This document shows, piece by piece, positions 54,039 through 63,630 of a stretch of 64,000 nt of DNA. The notes below the pieces were generated by a model, which did not search any database, was not told the DNA's origin, and saw nothing but the letters and a program-made list of their open reading frames with translations. The stretch spans positions 62,001 to 126,000 of the forward strand of contig CAIQIR010000093.1 of the NCBI GenBank assembly GCA_903871875.1, given 5' to 3'. Each line of letters starts with the position of its first letter. The first letter of the stretch is position 1. A program made the position numbers and the translations under genes. The stretch is from an uncultured Schlesneria sp. Its GTDB lineage: Bacteria; Planctomycetota; Planctomycetia; Planctomycetales; Planctomycetaceae.

Positions 54039-54881
54039 TTATCCAAATCGGCCTGTAATATAGTCTTCTGTTTCCTTCTGCGTCGGATTTGTAAACAGTT
54101 GTTTGGTCTGTCCAATCTCGACCAAGCGACCGACACAGAAAAATGCTGTGACCTCACTGATGCGAGCCGCCTGCTGCATGTTGTGAGTCACGATGACGAT
54201 CGTGTAGTTCTGTTTTAACTCGAAAATTAAGTCTTCGATGCGCGCGGTGGACGCGGGATCGAGTGCCGATGCCGGCTCGTCCATCAGCAGCACTTCAGGA
54301 TTGGTGGCGAGCGCTCGCGCGATGCATAAACGCTGTTGCTGCCCTCCTGACAGGGCCATCGCCGAATCCTTAAGTCGATCCTTCACCTCGTTCCAGAGTG
54401 CGGATTGTTTGAGGCATCGCTCGACAATGTTTTGGAGTTCCGACTTCTTCGTCAAGCCTGTGATTCGCGGGCCAAAAGCAATGTTATCAAAGATCGACTT
54501 CGGAAACGGTGTCGATTTCTGGAAAACCATGCCGACACGTTTGCGCAGCGAGACCACGTCGACGTCGCGGGAATAGATATCTTCGCCGTCGAGTAAAACT
54601 TCCCCTGTGACGCGTGTGCCTTCGATGATGTCATTCATGCGATTCAGCGACCGGAGGTACGTACTTTTGCCGCAGCCGGAAGGGCCGATCAACGCAGTGA
54701 CGGCCCGACTTTGAATCTGCAAATTGATATCGTACAACGCTTGTTTGGTCCCATAAAAGAAACTCATCCCTCGAGTTTCAATTTTGGGGATACTATTGGT
54801 CTGTTGACCGTTCGATGCTCCGCCCGCGCCACCACCGGACGGAGGTTCCACGAATTGAGTGAATCGTTTGACGAGTGCCAT
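54039..54881 (-). CDS. pstB: Phosphate ABC transporter ATP-binding protein PstB
   Basis: A 280-residue ATPase driving phosphate import. Walker A is [19 protein letters not shown] (the extended RSLNRMND form is PstB-specific), Q-loop [13 protein letters not shown], signature [15 protein letters not shown], Walker [12 protein letters not shown] and switch His [13 protein letters not shown]. About 30 extra N-terminal residues with a Gly-rich stretch ([12 protein letters not shown]) precede the domain. The gene is 42 bases downstream of pstA. Together with pstC, pstA and pstS it completes the transporter. Confidence 0.95.
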   Translation of the reverse strand: MALVKRFTQFVEPPSGGGAGGASNGQQTNSIPKIETRGMSFFYGTKQALYDINLQIQSRAVTALIGPSGCGKSTYLRSLNRMNDIIEGTRVTGEVLLDGEDIYSRDVDVVSLRKRVGMVFQKSTPFPKSIFDNIAFGPRITGLTKKSELQNIVERCLKQSALWNEVKDRLKDSAMALSGGQQQRLCIARALATNPEVLLMDEPASALDPASTARIEDLIFELKQNYTIVIVTHNMQQAARISEVTAFFCVGRLVEIGQTKQLFTNPTQKETEDYITGRFG

Positions 54882-54923
54882 ATCCCTGATTCGTATCTTG
54901 AGGTCGAGCGGCGGACCAAGGGC

Positions 54924-56264
54924 CTACCACCGAATTTTCTGTTGAAATCGCTGTCGAATAAAAATCGCTGTACCGTTCATCGTGAGCAATGTCGCCAGCA
55001 GGACGAGAATTCCTGCTGCGGCCACATGTTCGAAATTTGTTGCCGCCTCGTTGATCCAACTGTAGACCTGAATCGGCAACGCCGTAAATCGATCAAAGGG
55101 CGCCCGGATCAGCTTGTCAGGATGTTGCACAACATCGCCCACCCCCGTGATTCGTCCAGGGGTATAACTTAATTGCGCCGCGACACCAATGACGGCCAGT
55201 GGAGCCGCCTCGCCGATGGCTCGTGATAGCGACAGAATGACGCCTGTCAGAATGCCGGGCAACGATGCCGGAAGAACCTGGTGCCAAATGGTTTGCCACT
55301 TTGTTGCTCCCAATGCGTAGGCTGCATGCCTTAGCGACGCGGGAACGGAACGCAGGGCTTCTTGAGACGAAATGATGATGACCGGCAGGCTAAGCAGAGT
55401 TAGCGTACAGGCTCCGGAAAGAACGACAGGCCCCAACGGCAATGGAATATCGATCGAATTGAACCAGAACAACTTGAGCGACATCACTGTTTTCTCGCGA
55501 TCGAACAAACCAAACATGCGTGAGAAGACCGTGAAGCCCAGAATTCCATAGACGATCGACGGAACACCGGCCAGATTGGCGATGTTCAGTTGAATCAGTT
55601 TCGTAAGCGGAGTTGGCTTCGAATATTCTTCCAGATAAACGGCGGCGCCGACGCCCAAGGGCACGGCCATGAGTCCCGTTAAACCAATCAACCAGACGCT
55701 CCCCCACAGGCCGGCCACGATTCCCGCCTCAAGCGGATCATACGAGTTAAAGTTGGTCAGGAAGGCCCATGTCAGCCAACCCCAATTCTTAGCGGGAGGC
55801 GGCGAGTGGGCATCCGGGACTGCAATTCCCGAGGGATAATTGCCGGGACCGATTTTCGTGTACGAGGTTTGTGATTCGCCGTGCGACACCGTCAGATCGA
55901 AGACGGGATTGCCACGACGACCGTCGTGATCAAACAGAACGCGATCGGCCTGCACGTCGGCTGCCGAGAATTCGGTGATCTTTTTCTTGGGATCATCTTT
56001 GAATTCAAATCGTCCGCCCAGCACGTTTGACACGCGAAACAGGGCCGGTGTCGAAGTCCCCTCAGTGTCACCGGCCGTCAGAGACACCTGCACTGCCCCT
56101 TTCCCTCGTCCCGGGCTGAATGTTGTTGTAATGATTGAGGCCAGCAACACAAAAAGCATGGCTAGTGCACCAAATGTCGCCAGTCGACAGAGCCACTCAA
56201 ATCCCTGGCCCATTCGATGACGCCAGACCAGCCGACGTTCGTAGGATTCGCCGTGCAGGCTCAT
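54924..56264 (-). CDS. pstA: Phosphate ABC transporter permease PstA with long N-terminal periplasmic insert
   Basis: A 446-residue inner-membrane permease, clearly longer than the usual 280-300. The ATG at 56264 overlaps the pstC stop by four bases (ATGA), so it is translationally coupled. A first hydrophobic segment (LATFGALAMLFVLLASIITT) is followed by a soluble region of about 130 residues, at about residues 50-165 (TEGTSTPALFRVSNVLGG, DRVLFDHDGRRGNPVFDLTV), that is absent from enterobacterial PstA. The normal permease core follows, with GIVAGLWGSVWLIGLTGLMAVPLG, LRHAAYALGATKWQTIWHQVLP (EAA loop) and GEAAPLAVIG. It carries phosphate across the membrane with PstC. The insert may be lineage-specific. 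Confidence 0.92.
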   Translation of the reverse strand: MSLHGESYERRLVWRHRMGQGFEWLCRLATFGALAMLFVLLASIITTTFSPGRGKGAVQVSLTAGDTEGTSTPALFRVSNVLGGRFEFKDDPKKKITEFSAADVQADRVLFDHDGRRGNPVFDLTVSHGESQTSYTKIGPGNYPSGIAVPDAHSPPPAKNWGWLTWAFLTNFNSYDPLEAGIVAGLWGSVWLIGLTGLMAVPLGVGAAVYLEEYSKPTPLTKLIQLNIANLAGVPSIVYGILGFTVFSRMFGLFDREKTVMSLKLFWFNSIDIPLPLGPVVLSGACTLTLLSLPVIIISSQEALRSVPASLRHAAYALGATKWQTIWHQVLPASLPGILTGVILSLSRAIGEAAPLAVIGVAAQLSYTPGRITGVGDVVQHPDKLIRAPFDRFTALPIQVYSWINEAATNFEHVAAAGILVLLATLLTMNGTAIFIRQRFQQKIRW

Positions 56265-57244
56265 TGGTAAACCTCGCGATATCGGGCGAGAACCCACTGC
56301 GAAATCAGGTTCATCATCATCGTGGTTACGAACAGTACCAGGGCCACGGCGTATAAGCTCTTTTCCAGCGTCGAACCACTGACGACCTCACCTTGTGTCA
56401 CGTCGACAATAAATGCCGTCATTGTTTGAATCTGGGTCAAGGGATTCAGCGTCAGGTTGGGAAAACCGGCCGAGGCAATCGCGACTGCCATTGTCTCGCC
56501 GATGCTGCGCGACAATGCCAGCAGAAACGAGGCGAAGATTCCGGACAACGCCGCGGGGACAACGATCTTTGCGCTCACGTCGAATTTGGTTGAACCGAGA
56601 GCGTAACCAGATTCTCGTAAGCTATTGGGAACTGATCTCAGTACATCCTCACTCAGCGAAGCGACCATGGGAATGATCATCAATCCCACCACAATCCCGC
56701 CGCTAAGTGCATTTTTCCCCAAGACTGTCAGTCCCAGCCAATCATGGAAGAACGGGATGATCACCATGGGAGTCAGAAATCGCAGCGCGAAATAGCCATA
56801 GACGACTGTCGGTACCCCCGCCAGAATCTCGAGCGCGGGCTTGACCCACCGACGAGATTTGGGTGAGGCATATTCACTGAGATAAATGGCGATCAGCAAA
56901 CCCATCGGCAAACCGATAACGGCCGAGATACCCGTGATCAACATGGTGCCGCAAACCAGCGGCAGGATTCCGTAATGTCGCTGGGCGACGTCGTACTGGG
57001 GGGTCCAGCGAGTCTCCGTAAAGAATTCTTTCAAACCAACTTCTTGAAAGAACGCCGTGTTGGGTGGAATAGCGATCAATGATTCCGTAACGAGCACATA
57101 GATGATGCTCAGCGTTGTCAGAATCGAAAGAAAGGAGCAGCAGAACAGCAACGATTGGATCAGTTGCTCGCGGGCGCGCAACCACGAAAACCTGCGTCGT
57201 AAGGACGAGGAAGCCTCCGCTTGATTCGATCCGCCGCTGGGCAC
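56261..57244 (-). CDS. pstC: Phosphate ABC transporter permease PstC
   Basis: A 327-residue inner-membrane permease starting at GTG 57244. About six helices, with GILPLVCGTMLITGISAVIGLPMGL, the EAA loop LRESGYALGSTKFDVSAKIVVPAAL and GETMAVAIASAG, mark it as PstC. It pairs with PstA, whose start overlaps its stop. It lies 98 bases downstream of pstS on the same strand. The C-terminus closes with a helix and ARYREVYQ. Confidence 0.94.
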   Translation of the reverse strand: MPSGGSNQAEASSSLRRRFSWLRAREQLIQSLLFCCSFLSILTTLSIIYVLVTESLIAIPPNTAFFQEVGLKEFFTETRWTPQYDVAQRHYGILPLVCGTMLITGISAVIGLPMGLLIAIYLSEYASPKSRRWVKPALEILAGVPTVVYGYFALRFLTPMVIIPFFHDWLGLTVLGKNALSGGIVVGLMIIPMVASLSEDVLRSVPNSLRESGYALGSTKFDVSAKIVVPAALSGIFASFLLALSRSIGETMAVAIASAGFPNLTLNPLTQIQTMTAFIVDVTQGEVVSGSTLEKSLYAVALVLFVTTMMMNLISQWVLARYREVYQ

Positions 57245-57342
57245 GAGATTTACCTTCTGTCGATCGAGAACGGGCTCTCGTTCTGGTTATCAATCAGCCA
57301 ACCAACAACACCTAACGGGCCCACGTCCTCCATCGAAATGGT

Positions 57343-58401
57343 TCAATTGGATTGGGCGGGCTGTTCCACAAGTGATTCGGCGAGTTTCTTTTGCATTTGT
57401 TGGCGAACGTCGTCTTTGACAGGAACGAATCCGCGGTCTTTGATCAACGTTTGAGCCTCTTCAGAAACGGCGTAGGCCAGGAATTCGGCCACTTCTTTTC
57501 GGCTCTGCAACGATGAGGTGTTGGCATACATGTACAATGGTCGCGAAAGCGGAGCATATTCGCCACTCAGAATAGTCTCTTCTGTCGGTGACACGACCGG
57601 CGCGGCTGCTTCCGCAGCGTCTTTGGTTGGCGAGATTCCAATGACCTTCAGCTTCTCGGTATTTTCGATGTAATAACCAAAGGGGATGTAACCCAGGGCA
57701 TTCTTGTTGGTCGCGACACCGGTCACCAGGATATTGTCGTCAGAAGCGGGCGTGTAATTGGTGTTGCTCGCATTTTTCTTCCCGTTAATGACTTCCGTAA
57801 AGTACTCGAACGTACCGGAATCGGTATCCGCACCGTAAAGCAAGATTGGCTCAGCGGGCCAAGCCGGATCAAGATCGCTCCAGTTGTGGACCTGGCTATC
57901 CGGTTCCCAAATTCGTTTCAACTGAGCACACGTGAGGCTGGAACACCAAGTGTTTTGAGGGTTGACCACAAGTACGATGCCATCCACGGCAATTGTCAAC
58001 TCCAGCCAACCGATCTGCTTGGCACTCAACTCTTCTTTTTCTTTGGCGGCAATCGGTCGCGACGCATTCCAAATATCAGCCTGACGGTTCACGAACTTTT
58101 TATAGCCGCCGCCTGTACCTTGTCGGCCGACGCTCACTTTGTGATGAGACTTCCGCTCGAACTCAACCGCAAACGCCTGGCAGATCGGGTAGACCGTACT
58201 CGAACCTTCGATACCGATCGTTTCTGATGCTGATTGTTCATTTGATTCGGCGGGCTTCGATGCGACGGAACCGGAATCAGGGGCAAGAGTCGTGTTAGAC
58301 GTCGTATGACTGGCAGACGACTTGAACTCACAGCCCAGTAAGAGGCCAGAAGCCAGAATAGCCCATCCGAAACGATTTTGTCCCAATCCGCAAAAAGTCA
58401 T
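57343..58401 (-). CDS. pstS: Phosphate-binding lipoprotein PstS
   Basis: A 352-residue periplasmic phosphate receptor. The N-terminus carries a lipobox SGLLLGC with lipidated Cys24, followed by a Ser/Thr/Asn-rich tether of about 40 residues. Phosphate contact segments are IEGSSTVYP, SVGRQGTGGGYKKF and ASRPIAAKEKEE, then YGADTDSGTFEYF. The sequence is SphX/PstS-like, with a cysteine pair CSSLTC. It is the first gene of the minus-strand pst-phoU-phoB cluster and follows a strong Pho box. Confidence 0.94.
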   Translation of the reverse strand: MTFCGLGQNRFGWAILASGLLLGCEFKSSASHTTSNTTLAPDSGSVASKPAESNEQSASETIGIEGSSTVYPICQAFAVEFERKSHHKVSVGRQGTGGGYKKFVNRQADIWNASRPIAAKEKEELSAKQIGWLELTIAVDGIVLVVNPQNTWCSSLTCAQLKRIWEPDSQVHNWSDLDPAWPAEPILLYGADTDSGTFEYFTEVINGKKNASNTNYTPASDDNILVTGVATNKNALGYIPFGYYIENTEKLKVIGISPTKDAAEAAAPVVSPTEETILSGEYAPLSRPLYMYANTSSLQSRKEVAEFLAYAVSEEAQTLIKDRGFVPVKDDVRQQMQKKLAESLVEQPAQSN

Positions 58402-58487
58402 CTGGAAACACTCCCACTCTCAAAAAATGTCGTCAGCAAGGGTTGTCGTCGAAAGCATCCCATTTTTCAAACCTACCGAACACAAAC

Positions 58488-58520
58488 AGTGTAATGTCTT
58501 GTTGTTAAGGTTTTGTGAAG
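58488..58520 (-). promoter_or_regulatory. Pho box and -10 element upstream of pstS
   Basis: On the minus strand two 7-base direct repeats, CTTCACA and CTTAACA, are separated by exactly four bases (58503-58520 on the plus strand), an 11-base period typical of PhoB binding sites. A -10-like TACACT follows nine bases downstream (58488-58493), and the Pho box would replace the -35. The start codon of pstS lies about 85 bases further on. The phoB gene at the end of the same cluster would supply the regulator. Confidence 0.65.
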
Positions 58521-58617
58521 GCTGCGATCTGATTGACGTCCACCTGATCGTAATGGGCGATGCGCCGCCAGGTTGAGCCGCTTGGCACGGGACATCGCTC
58601 AGGTTGCATGAGACCGC

Positions 58618-59415
58618 CTAAGGTGTAACGACGAATGGCTGGAGATATTCCGGATTAAGCTTGTCGCAGGACCAGAGAAGTCCACGCATGACGAGATCCA
58701 AGTAGCGGGGATCTGCAACCGTTTCCGTGTTATGACCCAGCGTTGTACTGAACACGCGCGCCTTGCCGTATTGGTTGGTCCAAACCACCACATAATCGTC
58801 GATCCCTTTTCCCGTATCTTGTCGACCACGTGCGAGTGGATTGGCAGTAGGAAACAGTTTGAGGTTGTTGTAAAGCTCTTCGTTGACCGTAGTCCAGTTT
58901 TCTAGCGGCTTCGTGACCGTGTGCTCACGATCGATAAATGTTACTTCGATCGGCTTTTGCGGTCCGTGCTTGGCTGATTGAATTCCGACAAACTGAAACC
59001 ATTCATCCTGACCCGGCAACCGGTAACTGTGCATCGCACAATGCAGATTAACGGCGGGAAGTCCATTTTTGTGAGCCTTGAGAATATTGTCGACGTAGGG
59101 CTGCTCGATCACGTCAGACGTGCATTCGTCGTGCAGGATGACATCGTAACCTTTGGCCCAATCGGGATTGTCGTACAAATCAAACCGCGCCTTGGTCGTG
59201 GTGTCTGTGGAATGCATGTGAAAGACTTCGACCATGGCTCGCGACTCAAGTCCTTTCTTGAGAATGTCTTTTTGCTTGCCATATTCGTGGCAGCAGCCAC
59301 CGGTGATCAGCAGTGCCTTCAGCGGCTTGGGCTTCGCCGCAGCTTGAGCAAAGGCAGCATTTTCGGCGACGACGCTGGTCAGGACGAGTAACGAACAGAC
59401 GAACAGTCGAATCAT
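58618..59415 (-). CDS. Secreted ThuA domain-containing protein (trehalose utilisation family)
   Basis: A 265-residue protein. The ATG at 59415 is chosen because AGGA lies nine bases upstream and a signal peptide starts at once (MIRLFVCSLLVLTSVVAENAAFA); an ATG three codons upstream is also possible. The ThuA fold resembles class I glutamine amidotransferases: ALLITGGCCHEYGKQKDIL, DVILHDECTSDV and HCAMHSYRLPG are its landmarks, and VWTNQYGKARVFSTTLGHNTETV closes it. The family is widespread in planctomycetes and is implicated in sugar breakdown, with no proven reaction here. It is transcribed divergently from the GT39/TPR gene and stands alone. Confidence 0.88.
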   Translation of the reverse strand: MIRLFVCSLLVLTSVVAENAAFAQAAAKPKPLKALLITGGCCHEYGKQKDILKKGLESRAMVEVFHMHSTDTTTKARFDLYDNPDWAKGYDVILHDECTSDVIEQPYVDNILKAHKNGLPAVNLHCAMHSYRLPGQDEWFQFVGIQSAKHGPQKPIEVTFIDREHTVTKPLENWTTVNEELYNNLKLFPTANPLARGRQDTGKGIDDYVVVWTNQYGKARVFSTTLGHNTETVADPRYLDLVMRGLLWSCDKLNPEYLQPFVVTP

Positions 59416-59772
59416 TGGAGTCATTCCTGAATGGGATCGGTATCTTGATGTTTGGCGGAAATCGGTCAAACACAGGATTTGACGACCGCTATGGTAGCCA
59501 AGCCTGAACGGATACGCCTCAGACACGCCGGGTTTTTTTCCCGACATTGATTTCGAACTTTCGGCGCTGTGATTGGATGCCCCATCCCAGCGATTCGCGC
59601 TGATCGTCGCAGTCGGCACGGAAATGAGGTTTTGTGGGGCGATAAGGAGAGGGGGATCCTCAAATGGCCGCGTCCGGAATGTCTGTTGCTAACGTCGGTT
59701 TCAGGGGATTTTCTCGTAGGAGAAAGAAGCCGAGTTTCCACGAAAATCCCTGTATTACAAAGGGGAACTGAC
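59416..59772. other. Divergent intergenic region of about 357 bp with a possible 35-codon leader frame
   Basis: No full gene is supported. A frame of 35 codons starting at ATG 59664 has a very strong purine run upstream (AAGGAGAGGGGG, 59644-59655) and ends at TGA 59769-59771, one base before the TTG proposed for the next gene. It may be a short leader peptide coupled to that gene, or chance. A CGGG/CCCG arm pair flanks seven T residues at 59530-59544. Promoters for the two divergent genes were not pinned down. Confidence 0.35.
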
Positions 59773-62400
59773 TTGTCTATCGAGACGTTTGGCAACAGGC
59801 CTGTTGCCATTTGGCAACGGGCAAGCTTATTGGGATTGATCGCCGCCTTCCTCGTGATGGGAATCTTGCGGCTGAACGACTGCGATTTGTTCAATCCTGA
59901 CAGTCCACGTTACGTTATCTACTCACAGTCGATTGTCGACTTGGGAGAGTATCGTGCGACAGATCTGCCTGGTGCACCACTTTATTCCTGGCGTCCGCCC
60001 GGTCTTTCGTTGTTGCTGGCTCCCATGCTGGCATTGCGGCCTTATGACGTGGTGGCAGCCAAGGTGGTTGTCCTGTTGACCGGAACTCTGTTGCTTTGGA
60101 TTGTCTTTCAGCTGACGGCGCTGAACAGTGGCTTTTGGCCGGCGCTCATCATGACGGGCGTCGTTGCCAGCGGTCCTTCGTTTTTTGTGCTGTCGACCGA
60201 AGTGCTGACAGAGATCCCCTATACCTTGGGCGTCTTGCTCGTTTTGCTACTTCTGAGCCGTTCAACCATCCCCAATGTGGGTGAAGTCCGAAATCAGCAT
60301 TGGTGGTCTCGCTACACGACCCTGGGGATCGCCATCGCGGCTTTATCCTTTACGCCCTGGCTTCGAACTGCGGGTGTTGCCCTCGTCGCCGCAGTGGGAA
60401 TCTGGAGCGTTATGTGTCGAGCTCGGCATCAGTGGTTGTCTGGAGTCGCAATGGCAGTTGTCGGGGTCGGATTGCTGGCTTGGCGAAACAAACAGGCGGC
60501 AGGCGAAAACTACGTTGGTAGCTTACTCAGCCGTTACCGCGACCAAGGATTCGGTACAATGTTCGTTTCCGGTATGGATACCGTTTGGCACTATATAGTC
60601 ACATTACCCGGACTGTTGTTGCCGGGGCTGACGACAGACAGGGCTTGGTATTCACCTTTGACGGTCGGCTCCTCGCCCACGATGGCATTGCCCTACATCA
60701 TTGCTGCCTGCATGGCTGCGACTCTTGTGTCCTTGGCCATGTTGGGCATGTGCAACCGGCGAGCACAGGGCGGCTCGCTTGCCATATTGTATGTGGGAAT
60801 CTATTGCGCATGCTTGGTGGTCTGGCCTTGGCGACACGAGCGATTTCTCTGGCCGCTGATTCCCGTAATCTTGACTTATGTTCCCATGGGATTGGGCGTT
60901 ATCGCTTCGTCACTTCCAGCACTTCAAAGTGGGATGACCGTGTGCGGAGCGGTCTCGATGCTTGCGCTGTGTGGCTGGCAAACCGTCGGGTGCTTGCAAA
61001 TCGTTGGGGTGAATCAGGAATTTGTCAAAACTCCTGAAGCTTTTTACGCCCAGCAGGTACCAGGATTCTATTTCAGTAATTGGCGACGAGCCGGATCATG
61101 GCTGAATGCGCATACGTCGCCATCCACGCGAATACTCACTTGGCACGCGGCGGTCGCCGGAACTTCGCATCGGTTTCAGAAGCGGGTCCAATTTGAAACT
61201 GTTTCACCCGAGAAACTTCGGCAGCAAATTGCGGGGTTTTCAGCCCGATATCTGGTGGTTCCTGCTGGCCAGTATGGTGACGGCTTCGGTTGGCAGCAGC
61301 TTTCGGCGGATCCTGCGGTGCAATTGAAGACTGTCTATATCGAGCAGGACGTGGCCATTTTGGAAGTTCTGCCAAATCGCACGGGTGAAGTTGCAAAAGA
61401 CGCCTATCCAGACTGGGTCAACAAACAGGTCGAGCTCGCGGAGTCAGCACGAAAACAACGCCCTGCTCGCATCGATCTCGCGATTCGTTACGCGAGCTTA
61501 TTGCGCGAGGCGGGGCGCGATGATGAGGCGCTTGTTGCGTTTCGGGATCTCTATGATCATGGAGTGAAAACCGTGCGTGTCTGTGCGGAATTGGGATGGT
61601 TGTTGTATGACGCTCGATCATTTGCCGAGGCCGCGAAGTTCCTCGATATGGCCCGGATCCTGCCCAATGCCGAATCGATTGCAAGCACACTGGCTGAAGG
61701 AGCTGCCCGCGCTCGCGAGCAGCTCAACGAGCAGTCCGATAACATCGAACAACCGCCGATCGAGCGCCGGCTGAATCGCGTGAAATCGTTGATGAGTGTC
61801 TTAAAATACGCGGCGGCTGAACGGGAATTGGATCGGCTCATTAAAGATGCCCCGAATCACCCGGAGGTTCTTTTTGTGCGAGGTAAGTTGCACCATCGCC
61901 TGGGCGAACTGTCGCAAGCGGATGTCTGCTACGAACACGCCTTAAAGCTCGGTTATACGGCTGCGCAAGCGTGGTTGATGGTGATTCGATTCAGCCACGC
62001 GATGGCCGGCGGGTCTGCGGTCACTGTTTCGGCTGGCGGCCAGCTGGAGACCGTCGATCCCTCCAACCCTGCTGACCATGTCCGTCTCGCCCAACTCTTG
62101 CAAGATCATGGCTGGCCCGGCCGCGCACTCGCCACGCTCGAAGAAGCGGATGCAAGGTTTCCTCATCTGCCGTCGATTCAACGACCGTTGGGGGATCTTT
62201 ATCGTTCCTTCGCCCGACCGGAACTGGCCGTCCCGCTTTACGAAGGCGTCTTGGCCATCAATCCTGGAGATGAATCGGCCAGGCAGGGGTTGGACGCAGC
62301 GCAAGCGGCACTGTTCGAACCGGCGATGTTTCCCCTGGCCAGCCGGGGCAATGACGACTCATCAATCGATCGCGAGGGAATGAACGTGTCTCATCGCTGA
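59773..62400 (+). CDS. GT39-type membrane glycosyltransferase with C-terminal TPR repeats
   Basis: An 875-residue protein if the TTG at 59773 is the start; it has AAAGGGG upstream at fair spacing, while longer options lack a good site. Residues 20-480 hold about ten to eleven transmembrane helices of the PMT/ArnT-type C superfamily, with the conserved early acidic loop NDCDLFNPDSPRYVIYSQSI and RPPGLSLLLAPML. A soluble region follows (AGTSHRFQKRVQFETVSPEK). The last 280 residues contain tetratricopeptide repeats such as AGRDDEALVAFRDLYDHG and GELSQADVCYEHALKLGY. It would use a polyprenyl-phosphate sugar to modify a periplasmic target. The donor and target are unknown. The fusion with TPRs is typical of planctomycete members. 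Confidence 0.82.
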   Translation: MSIETFGNRPVAIWQRASLLGLIAAFLVMGILRLNDCDLFNPDSPRYVIYSQSIVDLGEYRATDLPGAPLYSWRPPGLSLLLAPMLALRPYDVVAAKVVVLLTGTLLLWIVFQLTALNSGFWPALIMTGVVASGPSFFVLSTEVLTEIPYTLGVLLVLLLLSRSTIPNVGEVRNQHWWSRYTTLGIAIAALSFTPWLRTAGVALVAAVGIWSVMCRARHQWLSGVAMAVVGVGLLAWRNKQAAGENYVGSLLSRYRDQGFGTMFVSGMDTVWHYIVTLPGLLLPGLTTDRAWYSPLTVGSSPTMALPYIIAACMAATLVSLAMLGMCNRRAQGGSLAILYVGIYCACLVVWPWRHERFLWPLIPVILTYVPMGLGVIASSLPALQSGMTVCGAVSMLALCGWQTVGCLQIVGVNQEFVKTPEAFYAQQVPGFYFSNWRRAGSWLNAHTSPSTRILTWHAAVAGTSHRFQKRVQFETVSPEKLRQQIAGFSARYLVVPAGQYGDGFGWQQLSADPAVQLKTVYIEQDVAILEVLPNRTGEVAKDAYPDWVNKQVELAESARKQRPARIDLAIRYASLLREAGRDDEALVAFRDLYDHGVKTVRVCAELGWLLYDARSFAEAAKFLDMARILPNAESIASTLAEGAARAREQLNEQSDNIEQPPIERRLNRVKSLMSVLKYAAAERELDRLIKDAPNHPEVLFVRGKLHHRLGELSQADVCYEHALKLGYTAAQAWLMVIRFSHAMAGGSAVTVSAGGQLETVDPSNPADHVRLAQLLQDHGWPGRALATLEEADARFPHLPSIQRPLGDLYRSFARPELAVPLYEGVLAINPGDESARQGLDAAQAALFEPAMFPLASRGNDDSSIDREGMNVSHR

Positions 62401-62480
62401 CTTTTGCGGAAGGCACTTGAGTCTGATACAGTCTCGCCAATCGACGAAACTGATCCCGCTCAATGACTTGAGGTGCCACG

Positions 62481-63536
62481 TTGCCGGTCCTGAAAGATGC
62501 TGACCTCGTTCGATTCTCCGCCGCATTGTTCCGTGCCTCCGGCGTCACTGACGCCGACGCCAAGCTGGTTGCGACCAGCCTGGTCGAGGCGAATCTTCGT
62601 GGCCATGACTCGCACGGCGTGATGCGAATCCCTTTCTATATCGGCAAAGTGCAAGATGGGACGCTGAATCCGCATGCGCGATTGACGGTCGAGAAAGAAT
62701 CGGCCAGTTCGTTGATGTGCGATGGCGGCTGGGGACTGGGCCAAGTTCTGTCTCAGGATCTGATGGAACGATTGATCTCCAAATGTGAGAAGTCAGCAAT
62801 TGCATGTGGAACGCTGCGCCGGGCTTGTCACATCGGGCGTTTGGGGGAATACGCCGAAATGGCGGCGGCGAAAGGTCTCACCGCCATGGTGGTCGCCAAC
62901 AATCACGGAGCTGCCCAGCGAGTGGCTCCGGTCGGTGGCAAACGACCTCGCTTGGGGACCAATCCGATTTGTATTGGGATGCCAGGCGGAGCGAATGGTC
63001 CCTTTATCTTTGACATCGGGACCAGCGCGACGGCCGAGGGCAAAGTGCGAGTGAAAAAGATTGCCGGCCAATCCGTTCCTACCGGCTGGATTCTCGATCC
63101 AGATGGGCGTCCGACGACGGATCCCAATCAACTTTACGGCAATCCGCCGGGAACAATTTTGCCGTTAGGCGGCGATCAGGCTTACAAGGGATTCGGACTC
63201 GCGTTTATGATTGAAATGCTGGCTGGCGGCTTTTCTGGTGGCCAGTGCGCCGTTGCAAATCCACCACCTCCTCTGGGCAACTGCGTCGTGTTCTGGGTCA
63301 TGAATCCGGAATTTTTTGGTGGTTCACAACATCTGCTAGGCGAAGTTGGACGACTCGAAACGTACGTCCGAGAAGTACCTCGAATTGATGGCGTTGCAGA
63401 AGTCACGCTTCCGGGAGACCCCGAACGTCGCACACTGGCCGAGCGTCGAGCGAATGGCATCCCGTTGGACGATGGAAACTGGCAGGCGCTGGTTGATCTG
63501 GCAAAGACGTTAAGTGTTGAATTTCCCGCTACTTGA
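62481..63536 (+). CDS. Ldh family oxidoreductase (malate/L-lactate dehydrogenase type 2)
   Basis: A 351-residue NAD(P)-dependent enzyme of the YlbC/ComC/YiaK-like family, unrelated to classical Rossmann malate dehydrogenases. It starts at TTG 62481 with GAGG nine bases upstream. Landmarks are ANLRGHDSHGVMRIPFYIG (catalytic His), GVVVANNHG-type AMVVANNHGAAQRVAPVGGK, LGTNPICIGMPG, FDIGTSATAEGKV, and GDQAYKGFGLAFMIEMLAG. The substrate may be malate, lactate, sulfolactate or a ureidoglycolate-like alpha-hydroxy acid; these cannot be separated by eye. Sulfolactate would tie in with the sulfur theme but is speculation. The enzyme is cytoplasmic and full length. Confidence 0.88.
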   Translation: MPVLKDADLVRFSAALFRASGVTDADAKLVATSLVEANLRGHDSHGVMRIPFYIGKVQDGTLNPHARLTVEKESASSLMCDGGWGLGQVLSQDLMERLISKCEKSAIACGTLRRACHIGRLGEYAEMAAAKGLTAMVVANNHGAAQRVAPVGGKRPRLGTNPICIGMPGGANGPFIFDIGTSATAEGKVRVKKIAGQSVPTGWILDPDGRPTTDPNQLYGNPPGTILPLGGDQAYKGFGLAFMIEMLAGGFSGGQCAVANPPPPLGNCVVFWVMNPEFFGGSQHLLGEVGRLETYVREVPRIDGVAEVTLPGDPERRTLAERRANGIPLDDGNWQALVDLAKTLSVEFPAT

Positions 63537-63630
63537 AGTGCAAGAATGGTAACTAACTAGCAGGCGGATCGAACTACTCTGGTTAGCTCCGAAATGATGT
63601 CGACGATTGTCAACTTTCAGGAATTCCAAC

